Source: Solanum dulcamara (taxonomy: Eukaryota; Streptophyta; Magnoliopsida; Solanales; Solanaceae). From it: DNA of 64,000 nucleotides. Positions within the stretch are counted from its first letter, which is position 1, and each line of letters opens with the position of its first letter. Of the stretch, positions 12,128 through 24,109 are shown one piece after another. The notes below the pieces were generated by a model. That model worked only from the letters and a program-made list of their open reading frames with translations, searched no databases and had not been told where the DNA came from. The translations under genes and the position numbers were made by a program. The stretch lies in assembly GCF_947179165.1 (NCBI RefSeq), contig NC_077242.1:41526097-41590096 (forward strand), read 5' to 3'.

Positions 12128-14283
12128 TGTAACATCCCTAAAAAATGCTCATAAGTCCCTAAAGAATGCCTTGCAAATAGGCCGCTCATGTAACGCATTA
12201 TCCTTATTCTTTTTTAAAAAATTGAGTTTGAAATATTGATCAGGGGGTCAAAACCTGTGAGAAAATAGTATCGGTGGATTTTTAGGATATCGGAAGATGG
12301 ATTTTCGAGAAAATCCATAAAATAGTAGGGTCTACGACTGTCCACGTTAGAGACCTGGGATAGTTTTTTGGATGAGTTGATTTTTTTAAAGGGCATTTTA
12401 GACCTTTTCCATATTATTTATTAATGAACCTAGATGTTTTTAGGAACTAATGCCACTCTATAAATTTACCTAAACCCCTAATTCTATTCATTCTTCTACA
12501 ATATATATTAAATATTTCTGTCTGTACAAAAAGGCTCTCAAGGGACTCCATTGAAGACTTCAAGTAAATTCATTCAAGCTCTCCATCGAACTCTCAAGTT
12601 CTTCCCAATTACTTGGTGTTCTCACTCAAGGTATATGGGTATTGATTCATGGATTCTTTCATCCATTAAGCCCAATTAATTTCTCAAGGTTTTTTATCAA
12701 ATTAAAGTATGGTATTTTATGAATTTTATGATCTCTATTCCTATTGCTTGAATTATGATTCAAATTTTGATTATGAGTCTATTTTGATATAAATTGATGG
12801 TTATTGCATTGAATTGAAGAATTTTTCCATTAATTCTCCTATATTGATCTTTAGGGTTCATGATGTAAATTATGAGTATTTTCAATTATACTTCCAAAGA
12901 ATATTATCTATATGAATTATATATGGGCTGATATAAAGTAATCATCATGCATGTTTTCAAGTCAATTTCATGATTTTTCAAGTAAATTGATCGTGCATTC
13001 ACGGCTTACCCTAATTTCAAGTATAAGCTATGATTATGAATTTCAAAGTATGAATTATGTTTATGTATTTCAATTATGATCATGGACTATAAGTATGTTT
13101 CAAATGATGATTTTCATGCAAGTTATGAAATAAGGTGACTTAGGGCCCTATGTGGTGACCTAAGGCCTAACTATGTGAATTATGCAAGTATGATTGTAAT
13201 GATGAAAGGACAATTCTCATGTTATAAGTATGTTATGAAAATGAGCTACTCTATGATTTAAAACCTATTATCATGACTATGATACATGAAATTATAATTC
13301 TATGCTATGTATGTATTCCGTGGTATTTGACTTAGCACCGAATGTGGACTTGAGGTGGGGACTCAAAATATAAGGTCCTTATAGAAACTCTCTTGTCTCA
13401 TAACTACGTGCCATTGTAGGAACAAAGTTATTAGAGGCGAATACCTAAATCTCTAAGAGGTAAGTACCCGAAATATTAAGGCTTGAAGGTGAGCACCCGA
13501 GTCTAAGAACTAGGGGTGAGTACCCGGTTAACATAACCACTTAGTGGATCCACTTAGGCATGTAGGAGTCTATCTTGGCAAGTAGATTCCCCTTTTCTTC
13601 ATTGTATGGGGAGATAACGGGATTCCATGTTATATCTCGCATGGTCTTATTGTCGGTTATGGTTCCTATCTCATATATGTATGATCTATTAAGTATGTTA
13701 TGATTTTGAATTTATTCATTTAAATGCTTTGGTTAATATGATTTTCTCATGACTTTACTTATTCCATCTTATCATGTGTTTTACTTGACCTTTGCATTCC
13801 ATGATTTATATTGCATTTCACTCCCTTATACTTAGTACATTCCAATGTACTAATGCATACTTTTTGCCTACATTGTCTCATAATGTAGGGGTTGAGGTTG
13901 AAGATCCTAATCGTCTACGTAAGTAGTAGGCGTTCTCTATCCGACTGTGTTTTAGTGAGTCCTCATTGATCGGGGACTACTTTTCAAGTTGGTTAGTTTT
14001 TTCTTTTAAAAAGAATTTTTTTATGGTTAATATTGAGGATTAGCTAGGGACATGTCTTAGCCCCCGCCCATACTCATGTTTAGAGGCATCTAGTTGGATA
14101 TATGTACGAGTCTATGTTGTGATAAGACATTTTTAGATTTCTATTCATGTTTTAGAATCTCTTATGATGTTTCTGCTTGTACTTTGCCTTATGTATGCTT
14201 ATGAGATGTACAAGAGGCTTGGTTGGAGCCCTTCAAGGTTTCGATCGCCGAGTTATGACTTGGCACTAGGTTGGTTTGTGAAA
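12128..14283 (+). mobile_element. Solo LTR (TGTAACATCC family), 2156 bp
   Basis: It starts TGTAACATCCC and ends GTGAAA (probably a decayed GTGACA). The same five bases, AATTC, flank it at 12123-12127 and 14284-14288. With the insert and one AATTC removed, the minus-strand RT sequence of element C runs on in frame through NHLRIIYQTLKEKE. The body resembles the LTRs at 27778-30005 and 31501-33795. No internal region is present, so this is the product of LTR-LTR recombination. The open frame at 14164-14379 crosses the LTR edge and is not a gene. Confidence 0.9.
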
Positions 14284-14729
14284 AATTCTGAGATGGTTGG
14301 CATGATAACAAACATGTCCAAGTACTTCTTGAACACTTTATTCATAAGGTGCATATATGTGGCAGGAGCTTTAGTCTAACCGAAGGCCATGACTAGGAAC
14401 TTATAGTGATAATATCTAGTTCTAAAGGCTGTCTTTAGGATGTCACTTTCTCTTACTTTCAACTGATGGTAGCCTGATCTAAGGTCTATCCTACAGAAAC
14501 AAGTGTCACCCTTAAGTTGGTTAGAGAGATCATTGATTCTCCAAAGAGGGCACTTATGCTTTATGGTGACCTTATTCAACTGATGGTAATTGATACACAT
14601 TCTTAAGGAACCATCTTTCTTACACACGAGTAGGGCAGGAGCTCCCAAGGTGAGACACTCGGCCTAATAAATCCCTTATTTTGAAGGTTTTTCAACAACT
14701 CTTTTAGCTCTGCTAGAGCCATTCTGTAT
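14284..14729 (-). pseudogene. Element C reverse transcriptase, N-terminal half
   Basis: The 90-codon frame at 14648-14376 carries [18 protein letters not shown] and [13 protein letters not shown], followed near 14375-14290 by the fingers-palm region FVIM. The segment that should hold the catalytic Asp-Asp pair is missing: coding passes from FVI almost directly to NHLRII on the other side of the solo LTR. This is a deletion inside RT separate from the insertion. Confidence 0.8.
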
Positions 14730-16164
14730 ACAACAACAATAGCCTAGTGAAATCCCACAATGTGGGGTATGGGAGAGAAAAGTGTACACAGACCTTACTC
14801 CTATCAAGGTAGAAATGCTATTTCTGAGAGACCCTCTACTCAATAAAAGCATAAAAAAAGGTCAGATAAGGCTACGAAGTTCAAAAAAATATAGGAAAGC
14901 AAACAAAAAAAGTGAAACAGATAAAATAAATTAATCAAAGTATAAAAAGTAATAGATAATAATAGAAGTCAGAGGACTAGTAATTATAGTTCGCTAATGC
15001 GCCTACTAATGTGGAAGAATAAAGAGACTATGTACTAGCCTTCTACCCTAATCTGTATCCTCCACCCCATCCTATCTAAGGTCATATCCTCGATAAGATG
15101 TAACTGCGCCATGACTTGTCTAATAAACTCTCCCTAATATTTCTTCGGCCTACCCCTACCTCTTCTGAAACCATCTATAGCTAACCTCTCACATCTCTGC
15201 ATTGGGGCATCTGTGTCTCTCCTCTTCACATGCCTAAACTATCTCAATAGTATTTTCCACATCTTGTCTTCCATCGAGGCCACTTCTACCTTATCTCAAA
15301 TAGTCTCATTTCTAATACTATCGCTCCTAATATGCCCACACATCTATCTCGATATTCCCATCTCAGCAACTTTCATCTTTTGAATGTGAGAGACCTTAAC
15401 TGGCCAAGACTCCAGCTAATATAGCATAGCAGGTTTAACCACCACTTTGTAGAACTTATCGTTAAGTTGTAGTGGCACCTTCTTGTCATATAGCACATCG
15501 GAGGCAAGCCTCAATTTCATCCACTCTGCCCCAATACGATATGTGGCATCATCATCAATCTCCCCGCTGCCTTGTATGATAGACCCAAGGTACTTGAAAC
15601 TACTTTTGTTTTAGATTGCCTAGTCACCAAGCCTAACTTCTGCGCCAATCTCCTGAGGCGTCTCACTGAATTACACTCTAAGTACTCTTTCTTGGTCTTA
15701 CTCAGCTTAAACCCTTTAGACTCCATAGTATGTCTCCAATCCTCTAGCTTAGCATTAACTCTACTATGAGTCTCATCTACCAGGACTATATCGTCTGTGA
15801 AAAGCATACACCATGGCACCTCACCTTGAATTTTTTCCGTTAATCCATCCATCACCAAGGCAAATAAAAATGGACTAAGAGTTGATCCTTGATACAACTC
15901 CATCGCAACTAGAAAGTGCTATAAGTCACCTTCTACTATCTTTATCCTGGTTTTGGCACCCTCATACATGTCCATGATCACCATAATGTATGCCACAGGT
16001 ACACCTTTAGCCTCTAAAAATCTCTACAGTATCTTTTATGGAACTTTATCATAAGACTTTTCTAGGTCGATGAATACCATATGCAATTCCCTCTTCCTCT
16101 CCCTATACTGCTCCACCAATCTCCTCATAAGATGATGGCTTTTGTAGTTGAGCATCCCGGCAAA
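14730..16164 (-). mobile_element. 5'-truncated RTE-type LINE
   Basis: On the minus strand the element ends in a short TTG-rich tail (ATTGTTGTTGT) after a GTGGGATTTCACTAGGCTA block, the common 3' end of Solanaceae RTE LINEs. It is flanked by near-identical 12-mers: GCCATTCTGTAT (14718-14729) and GCCATTCTATAT (16165-16176). Removing it restores the element C sequence coding PPYRMALAELKELL. Inside is a non-LTR reverse transcriptase tail. The 5' part of the LINE is absent, the usual result of incomplete target-primed reverse transcription. Confidence 0.9.
15517..15903 (-). pseudogene. RTE LINE reverse transcriptase fragment
   Basis: A 128-codon open frame reads [19 protein letters not shown], then the polymerase active-site block [13 protein letters not shown], then [20 protein letters not shown] and EYLEC. 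FTDDIV corresponds to the F/Y-x-D-D box of non-LTR reverse transcriptases, with both aspartates present. Left of the frame, broken minus-strand sequence (15515-15050) still codes for RTE C-terminal phrases such as [19 protein letters not shown]. Sequence upstream (15904-16164) holds more broken RT. It is a relic without endonuclease. Confidence 0.88.
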
Positions 16165-17194
16165 GCCATTCTATATGGTGGAATAGAAATAGGTTGAGTA
16201 TCAGGAAAAACATATATTCTAAAATCTATTTCCATATTAGGAGGGACTCTAGTTAAATCTTCAGGAAAGATGTTTGGAAACTCATTTATGACTAGAATTG
16301 ACTGAAAGGATAGTGTCTCGACACTATCATCTTCAACTCAGATAATATGGTAGATACACCCCTTTGAAACTAACTTTCTAATTTTAAGATATGAATTTTA
16401 TCGATCCTTAGTCAAAGATGGACTACCCTTCCTTTCAATAATTGGCTCATTCGAAAACTAAAACTTGACTATTCGGGTTCTACAATCAACAGAGGCATAA
16501 CAAGCAAAAAGCTAATCCATGCCAAGAATAACATCAAAGTCAATAATATCTAACTCAACTAAGTCTGCAGAAGTATCTTTATGATAAATGGAGACTATAT
16601 AATCACAATAGACTCTCTTACTAGAATAGACTCACCAACAGAAGTAGAAATAATGAATGGTTCTAAGAGTCATTCTGAAAGGATTCTAAACTTAATGGCA
16701 ATGTAAGGAGTCATAAAAGACAAAGTAGAACATGGATCTAGTAATGCATAGATGTCAAGAGAAAACACTTGAAGCATACTAGTGACAACATCTGATGAGT
16801 TATCTTTCTTATGTCGATTAGACATAGCATACAAATGGTTCTACCTATTCCTCAAGTAGAACCTCTTTGATTACCTCTGTTGGGCGGTGCTATCGAAGAT
16901 GATTGGTATTTTTTCCCTTATTACCTTGGTTCCACATAAAGTGACCCATTTTTCCATATTTGTAACACCTATTAGTGCAAAACAGATACTCTCCCAAATG
17001 AGGCCTCTTATACTTACTACAATGCGTCTTGCACGAAGAACTCTGGACCATACTTCTTTAGGACTGAGAGACTTGAGCTTTGAAATTTTGGTTACCTTGA
17101 GGCTTCTGGTCATTCCTATTATTAGAAGCATGAGGACTCACCAAGGGGAAATATAATCTTCAAGATCTAGTCATGAACAGGAGGATGAGCATAA
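16165..17194 (-). pseudogene. Element C gag tail and aspartic protease (broken)
   Basis: Minus-strand sequence codes, with many breaks, for the protease end (MDWLFACYASVDCRTR near 16540-16470), a protease core near 16760-16560 and a zinc-knuckle remnant near 17020-16960. The capsid part of gag is absent. The 86-codon frame at 17131-16871 lies in this area but does not itself follow the gag frame. The right edge meets an LTR-like segment near 17195. Confidence 0.65.
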
Positions 17195-17894
17195 TGATTG
17201 TCGGACCCTACATTGTAATACAATATAGGCAAAAAGTATATGTCAGTACATGGAATATACTAAGTATGACAAAAATATGCATAATGTAGACATGGTAGCA
17301 TGATGAGCATAAAACATATGATGGAAGACCAATAATTATTTGAAAGCATGAGATATTAAATCATAAGTCATAATATATGGTCAATGCATCATTTAAAATA
17401 ATCATAAGGGATCATAATAAGAAAACATTATTCATTTGTGGGATATAACCTTTAACCCATATTTAATACCATGCGAGCTATAAAATGTAATCTGATGTTA
17501 CTCCTATATCAAACGGAGAGAGGATACTTGCCAATGTAGACTCTATCAGAACATCTTTCACATTAAGCTATTTGTAGATCTACTAGCTAGGATAATTAAG
17601 GAAAACCTATGGGGGTAATATAGTTTGGGACTAGAGATTTGTGAAACAAAATCCTTGGGTCGCTTCTTGCGCTACCAGACTAAACTCCATCTCAAAGCCC
17701 TCTCGATGAGCCCATATGAGCAAGATCTTGAGTTTTATACTCCCGTTGGTGAGTCCATATAGTATCCGACCTTAGATCCCATACGAGCAAGGTCGTGTTA
17801 GGTATTTCAGATTTAGTTTCTAAAGAGTGCAAAATATCCTAGAAAATTGAGGATGAAAGGCTTGGGCAGAAGGGAATAAATTTCAATAGGGAAA
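17195..17894 (-). repeat. LTR fragment, minus orientation, TGTAACATCC family
   Basis: The first 150 bases (CCTACATTGTAATACAATAT, GTCAGTACATGG, ATACTAAGTATG) are the reverse complement of the R-region type sequence seen in the LTRs near 29520-29590 and 33300-33370. Similarity becomes hard to follow after about 17620. No coding sequence is visible. It may be what remains of the 5' LTR of element C or a separate fragment. Confidence 0.55.
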
Positions 17895-20310
17895 GGACTA
17901 ATGGGGGTGACTTTTCACACTTTAGGTTTAAAAATGGTGGTCATACTTGAATTTGCCCAAAGTATTTGGGCAAAATATTTCCAACCCTCCAGCACTAAAA
18001 TTCGACAAGGATAGGTCTCTAACCCTAAAGTTCAAGTAGGGGCTCTGAGTGGTTAAGTTAACCCTACATGTAACAAATATGGAAGGAACCATAGATAAGA
18101 GTGTTTGGATGGATTGAGTGCGTGCTATAGATGTGGCAATCCGAGTCACCATGAAAGAGACCATTGAAGTGGTAGTCAAACAAAGGCTCAGACTTAGTCT
18201 ACAAGCCGACCAACTCAGGAAGGTTCTGCTACACGTTCTGGTAATGGTCAGCACCAAAATCGATTCTATGCTTTTCAGACTAGGAAGGATTTTGAGGAGT
18301 CTCCTTATGTGGTTACAAGCCAACCGACTCAGCAAGGTTTTGCTACAGGTTAAGTTTGATATTTATGCATTATCAGATATGGGTGCTACTTAATCATTTA
18401 TTACTCCTTATATTGTTATGAGATTTGTTGTTAGTACCGAGATCATGTTAGAATTATTTTCAATCTATACTCCTATTGGTGATTCATTTATGGCTAAAAG
18501 AATTTAAAGAGATTATCTGGCCTCACTTTTTTATAAAAACACCTTAGTTGATCTTGTAGAGCTTGATATGATTGATTTTGATGTTATCTTTGGTATGGAT
18601 TTGCTTCATACATGTTATGCTTTGGTATGTTGTAGAACCTATGTAGTTAAGTTTTAGCTTTCAAATAAGCCCGTCCTAGATTGGAAAGGTAGTAATTCCT
18701 CGTTTAAGGGTCAATTCATCTCATGCCTTAAATCTTTGAAGTTTATTTACAAAGGTTGCATCTATCACCTAGTACGGGTTGGGGATATGATTTCTTAAGC
18801 TCTTACTCTCAATTAGTTTTGGTTGTTAATGAGTTTTTTGAAATTTTTCCCAATGATATCCCAAGTATCCCTCCCAAAAGTGAAATAGACTTTGATCTTG
18901 ATTTTCTTCTCGATACCCAACCTATCTATAATCATCCTTACTGAGCAGCTTGGTAGAACTTAAAGAGTTAAAGGATCAACTGTTAGACTTTTTGGATAAA
19001 TGTTTTACTAGACCGACTATCTATACATGGGGTGCTCCATTTCTATTTGTTAGAAAGATAGATAGTTCTCTCTGTATATCTATTGACTATCGGCAAATGA
19101 AAAAAGTCCCAATTTAGAATAATTATCCTATTCCAAGGATTGATAGCTTATTCGACCAAATTCAAGGTGCAAGCTACTTTTCAAGAAATGATCTTTGATC
19201 GAGTTCTTATTAGCTCCGAGTAAAAGAATGTGATATTATGACGATGGCCTTTAGAACTTGGTATGGTCACTTTGAACTCTTGGTTATGTCTTTTGGACTA
19301 ATGAATGGCCCTACAACTTTTATGAATTTGATGAATAGGGTGTTCAAGCAATATTTGGACATGCTCATTTTTTTTTGTTCATTAATGATTTATTAATCTG
19401 TTCTTCAACTGAGGATGATCATGCCGATCATTTAAGTATTTTTTTGTAAATTTTCAAAGATCATGAATTGTTTCTAACTAAGTGTGAGTTTTGGTTGAGG
19501 TTGGTTGCTTTCCTTGGCCATATTGTTTCTGGTAAAGGCATTATGGTGGATCCTAAGAAAATTAAAGCGGCAAAAAATTATCCTAGACCTTTGTTTCCTT
19601 CCAATATTTGAAGTTTCTTAGGCTTAGCCAGTTATTATAGATAGTTTGTAGAAGGATTCTTCTCCATTCATCGCCCTTGACTACTTTGACTAAAAAGAAG
19701 GTGAAATTCTAATGGTTTGAGGTTGTAAGAAAAGTTTCCAAGGTTAAAAGGATAGGCTTACTTCCGCTCCGGTGTTGATTTTGCCAGAAGCATCCAATGG
19801 TTTTGTTGTTTATTGTGATGCTTCAAAGGTCAGTGTTGGTTGTGTTTTGATGCAAAATGGTTAGGTGATAGCCTATTCTTGTTGGCAACATAAGGTACAT
19901 GAAAAGAACTACCCGACCCATGATTTTGAGTTAGTGGCAATTGTGTTTTCTTTGAAAATTTAGAGACACTATCTAGATGATGTCCATGTTGATGTATTCA
20001 TCGACATAAGAATTTGAAATATGTGTTCAACCAAAAGGACCTGAATCTTTGATAAAGAAGATGGCTTGAATTGTTGAAGTATTATGATATGAGTGTGTTG
20101 TACCATCTGGGTAAAGAAAATGTGGTTGTCGATGCTCTTAGTTGATTGTCTATGAATAGTTTTTCCCATGTTGAGGATTAAAAGAAGGAATTGGTTCATG
20201 ATGTTCATAGAATAGCTAGTTTGGGTGCTCACTTGGTCGATTCAGAGGATGGTGTTTTTGTTATCCAAAATGGTTCTGAATCGTATCTTATGGCGGATGT
20301 TAAGTAGTAA
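17895..20310 (+). pseudogene. Gypsy element fragment: gag tail, protease, RT, RNase H (broken)
   Basis: The plus strand holds a zinc-knuckle remnant (CYRCGNPSHHERD, near 18125-18165), a protease with DMGAT near 18378-18392 and FDVIFGMD near 18580, the pre-RT linker (18756-18944), and RT (WGAPFLFVRK near 19030; YPIPRIDSLF near 19125). The RT-RNase H linker follows ([13 protein letters not shown] near 19505), then RNase H (CDASKVSVGCVLMQNG near 19815; TQ/THDFELVAIVF near 19920) and its tail (YHLGKENVVVDAL near 20105). Stops occur every few tens of codons. It breaks off at 20310 where an Athila/Tat-like LTR begins; integrase is not on the other side in continuous form. Confidence 0.85.
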
Positions 20311-21813
20311 TGCTCAAAATATACTTCTTACGAATCAATGTGTTGGCGATAATTAGAATTATAAATTCAACGTATAAGGTCGGGGTCGAATCCCACGAGA
20401 AATTTATAGGAATAGAATTCGATCACGAAGTAAGAGAGTTTTCTAGACTTCTCTAGCATAAAAATAAGTATAGTGTAACATAAATTAAATCAGTAGTTTT
20501 AGGATATCCATTTAGAATGGTTAACTAGATTTAAAATCAACACAATCAATAATGACTGGGTTATAACAAGGTAGAGGAGACTTCTAGGGTAGGTGCATAG
20601 TTCAACACGTCATTTGGGTAAGGGTAAATGCACAACTCAAGATAATTAATCGTCAATGGATAGACAAAGGTCAATCTATTGTACGAAAAACATCTTGAGC
20701 TGAATTCAATTCATAGAAAAACCTCCTCTCTCGAGAGAGATTACGATTGATAAATTCAAATCAACAGCTATTTGTTAATTTAGCAACTTCATATCACCAT
20801 TTAAAACTAAGATGAAGATCTAACATAGAAATATGTTTGCAACTATAAATATTAAATGAATACATGCCAAATTAACAAAACCCATATCAAATTAACAATT
20901 CTTGAGCTGATATAAAAATGAAAATCCATAATGACAAGTTAACTACATAAGCACCCCCTAAAAAGTTGGGGTTTAGCTACACATTAAAAAATTAAAAGTA
21001 GTTTTACTAAATTAATTTTTTTCCATTGAATTCAGAGAAGTATCACTTCCAAATTCCAATGCCCAAGCTTAAAATCCCATTAATTACCCCAAGAACAATG
21101 TTAAAACCCAAAGCTAACTGGAATATTCTATTCTCAGGTTCTTAGCAATGTAAAAATGTGCTTATTTCGGACTTTGAAAATAAATTTATACTTTTTCAAA
21201 ACAAAGGCCAAAATTCCCTACGTGGACCACTTCATCGACATTAGTCGTGCATGCCGAAGTGGTCGGTGAGTCGCCAACATCGTGGTCTTCTCGCATGTTT
21301 ACACCTCCATTCTTCAGTTCCTGTGCTATCCAGTTGGCAATATCGATCCAACTCGCATATAGGTTCGGCAAGTTTTTAAAAGTTTCGAATCTTTTATGGT
21401 CAGCAAGTCGCCTTCAACACTATTTTATCACCCTTTTGGGACTTCAATCAGACCATTCTTTCAGATACTTTAAGTGGGCATGATGTTCCTTGCCTTTTGC
21501 ATTCGTCGAGTTGCCAAGGCGACTTTACCTCGTAGATTTTCCTTGGTAGTTGGCCTTGGCTTCAAGTTTTTTAGGCGACCTTTTAGGGTCCTCTTGGTGA
21601 GTCACCAAGGGCTCTTTGCAAGCTTTAGTGTATATTTTGGCCACTTCTACCACTTTTTAGATCTTTTCTTCAAAATCATGCTCATGCCTTGTCCTTAACT
21701 CCTCACATCTACAAACGATCACTTTATGGTCAATATTGGACATAATATAGACAAAAAGGACACTATTTCATTGAGTTTTGATCTTTAATTTATTCCAAAT
21801 TCCCGACTCATCA
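20311..21813 (-). repeat. 3' LTR of the Athila/Tat-like element (1503 bp)
   Basis: Plus view starts TGCTCAAAATATAC and ends CCCGACTCATCA, giving TG...CA on the minus strand. Most of its length aligns with 24110-25565, for example AACGTATAAGGTCGGGGTCG against AACGTATAAATTTAGAGTCA. A purine-rich tract (GTTGGTGGTG on the minus strand) follows at 21814-21823. The small open frames at 21186-21698 are within the LTR and are not genes. Confidence 0.82.
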
Positions 21814-22084
21814 ACACCACCAACTTAATATTTTTCTTGTCTTCAAGTAAATCAAGAAAACAATCAGTTTAAAGCTAATAACTACAACTAGTGCTCATTG
21901 AGAATCAACACATAAGTGCAAACAAGGTTCAATTTCAGCACATAATGTTCAATTTATACTCATACCTAAATGACAAAGTGCCTCATTTTAGCAAACAAGG
22001 TTCAATTTAAGCACATATGAATTTATCAACCTTTACTGAGATGTCATAGAGAATGTCGATGGGACATTTTATAGATCGATCAGC

Positions 22085-23960
22085 CTAGAGTAGCCTCATT
22101 GTAGTTGGTTCGGGTTCACCCAACTCAAGTTGTTTGAAAATAGCATAGGACATTAAATTTATACTCATACATAAATGACAAAGTGCCTTGGCGAATTGGT
22201 ACAGCCCAATAGTATAAGGAATGGTAAATGCCCGGGGTTCATCTTTCTTCACCATAACATTACTTGACATAATTGTGCTACAGCTGTGAGACACTTCAAT
22301 ATTTTCAAAGTCCATACTATGATTTTTCATCACTAACTCCTTCATAAACCTAGCATACCTGGGCATCTCATATAACGCCTCAACCAATGGAAAGTTAATA
22401 GAAAAAGTCTTGAAGATGGAGAAGAACTTTTGGAATTTCATATCCTCATCTTTCTTTTTCAAACATTGAAGGAAAAAAGGCTTTACTTTAGAAAGTGGCT
22501 TTGCAGAAACCATTAGTGGAAAAATCCCATATCGCATTTCTGAGACACAACGGAATCAACAATCATCGTTGCATTACTTAATTTATTGGGTGCTTCATCG
22601 TTAGCACTTCCGCTAACTCATAGTTTCTAACATGGTCTTAACCTTGCTTGAACTAGCGGATTCCTCATTTGGTATACCAATAACTTTTCCACTCCTTGTC
22701 AAAAAACCAATACATTGTGCATTTTCATTCTTAGGATTTGCCATGGTATCAATTGGGAGGCCACCTTTAGGCCTTGGATTTAAATGGAATGAATTCTTCC
22801 CTATTTGATCCTCGAGTTATTTAATAGACACCGAATGTGAAGTGACTATTTTGTTTAGGGAGGAAAAATCAACTTTCATCACCTTCAATACCTTTTTCGA
22901 TCCCTCAACCTTGTTTAGAATTATAGCAAGGATATTTTTTATTCAGAAGTTTTCGGTATTGACATTTGTTTCATTGGGATTTTGATGAAGAAGTACATAT
23001 CCATCACGATCACCCTGGCCTTTCCTCCAAGTATCACCTAAGTAGAACCAATCCCTTTCTCTCCAACTACTTACTCTTTCCTTATTCCAACCTTGATTTC
23101 CACTCGCCCTTGGATAGGTCAGATGGGAACCCCTTTACTGATTTGCTAGAAATTGTACTTTTTCGTTATAGATGGCATCGAACTTGGCATCCCTCGAATT
23201 CAGCCAAACATTTGTATCTACCACATTCACTGCTTTGTATCCTACACCCATAACATGTTTGGAGAGAAAATTGAGATGAGTCATCATTTTTTCTATACTC
23301 TCATCTCGTTCATGGTTCTTCTCATGTTGTTCCTTAGTTATACCAACATGAAGAGGATACACATCGTCCTCTCGAGTGTGCTAAGCATGATTAACTTTCT
23401 AAATTTCAACAAGCAAGAATAAAGGGTTGGCTCATGATGCGACCTATAATAAGCTGGTCTACTTCACCTTTGTTCACCGTATCAAGACTATGGTAGAAAT
23501 ACTATAGCAACACATTATTCGTTAGCCTGTGAGTAGGGCATTTCAAGAGCAACTTCTAGAAACTAAGCCAAGGCTCATGAATCGGTTCTATATTGACCCT
23601 CTTGAAGTTTAGGATGCTATCTCACAATTTCATCATCATAGAAGGTGAAAACACTGCTCATAAAATGTTGTTGTGAGCTTATCTCAAGAAGTAATGGAAT
23701 CCCTCTGCAGCTTCGCTAACCACGTGGTTGCCTCCCCCATAAGAAAGAAAGGAAACAACGTTAGCCAAATAGACTTTTGCGATATGTTCTTGAAAGAGAA
23801 AGGGCTGCACACATCCATGAAGTTCTAGATATGGTCATGAGGATATTTGTGAGCGAGACCCCAAATAGGCCCTTCATTTGACACAATTTTAACAAAAGTG
23901 CCAGCCATGTAAAAGATCGCATTACCCACAATTAGGGGTAACCTTTTAGCTCTGGCACTA
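22085..23960 (-). pseudogene. Athila/Tat-like gag-protease (broken)
   Basis: The 150-codon frame 22537-22085 carries KKKDEDMKFQKFFSIFKTFS, FPLVEALYEMPRYARFMKEL and SINLMSYAIFKQLELGEPEP, the protease region of plant Athila/Tat-type gag polyproteins. Upstream, 23362-23135 (ERDESIEKMMTHLNFLSKHV) is a gag segment in another frame. The protease active-site block, normally DLGAS in this family, reads HLCMS here, so the catalytic aspartate is gone. Between 23960 and 23370 only broken gag-like sequence is seen. No pol follows. Confidence 0.75.
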
Positions 23961-24083
23961 CCAATTTGGTCAACATTCACTCATTTCTTCACCTAGCAAA
24001 GACAAAAACAAGCAAACAATTGTAAAGGAGTCTTACTACAAATAACTAGATCACAAACAACTTCAATAAAAGAACTTTAATTA

Positions 24084-24105
24084 CCGCTCCCCAACAACGA
24101 TGCCA
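24084..24105 (-). other. Athila/Tat-type primer binding site
   Basis: The minus strand reads TGGCATCGTTGTTGGGGAGC, a decayed version of the TGGCGCCGTTGCCGGGGA-type site typical of plant Athila and Tat elements. It lies four bases from the CA end of the right LTR, which supports both the LTR boundary and the minus orientation. Confidence 0.78.
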
Positions 24106-24109
24106 TTTT

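Larger units (their letters stand above)
10669..17194 (-). mobile_element. Element C: degenerate gypsy chromovirus split by two later insertions
   Basis: The minus strand carries gag tail and protease (17190-16165), the start of RT (14729-14284), then the rest of RT, RNase H and integrase (12127-10669). The three pieces become one continuous coding order once a solo LTR (12128-14283) and an RTE LINE (14730-16164) are taken out; both have target duplications at their edges. Recognisable blocks are [20 protein letters not shown] (14648 downward), [20 protein letters not shown] (from about 12060 down) and the integrase motif AEDYARLYIREIVRFHG near 10780-10720. Most of gag is missing at the right end, where an LTR-like segment follows. 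The copy has many stops. Confidence 0.85.

Noticed and set aside
14164..14379. 71-codon plus-strand frame
   Set aside because: It spans the end of the solo LTR and antisense RT sequence, so it is an accidental frame.
20366..20400. GGGGTCGAATCCCAC resembles a tRNA T-arm
   Set aside because: It lies inside the Athila/Tat-like LTR, recurs in decayed form in the second LTR near 24180, and has no acceptor or anticodon arm around it.
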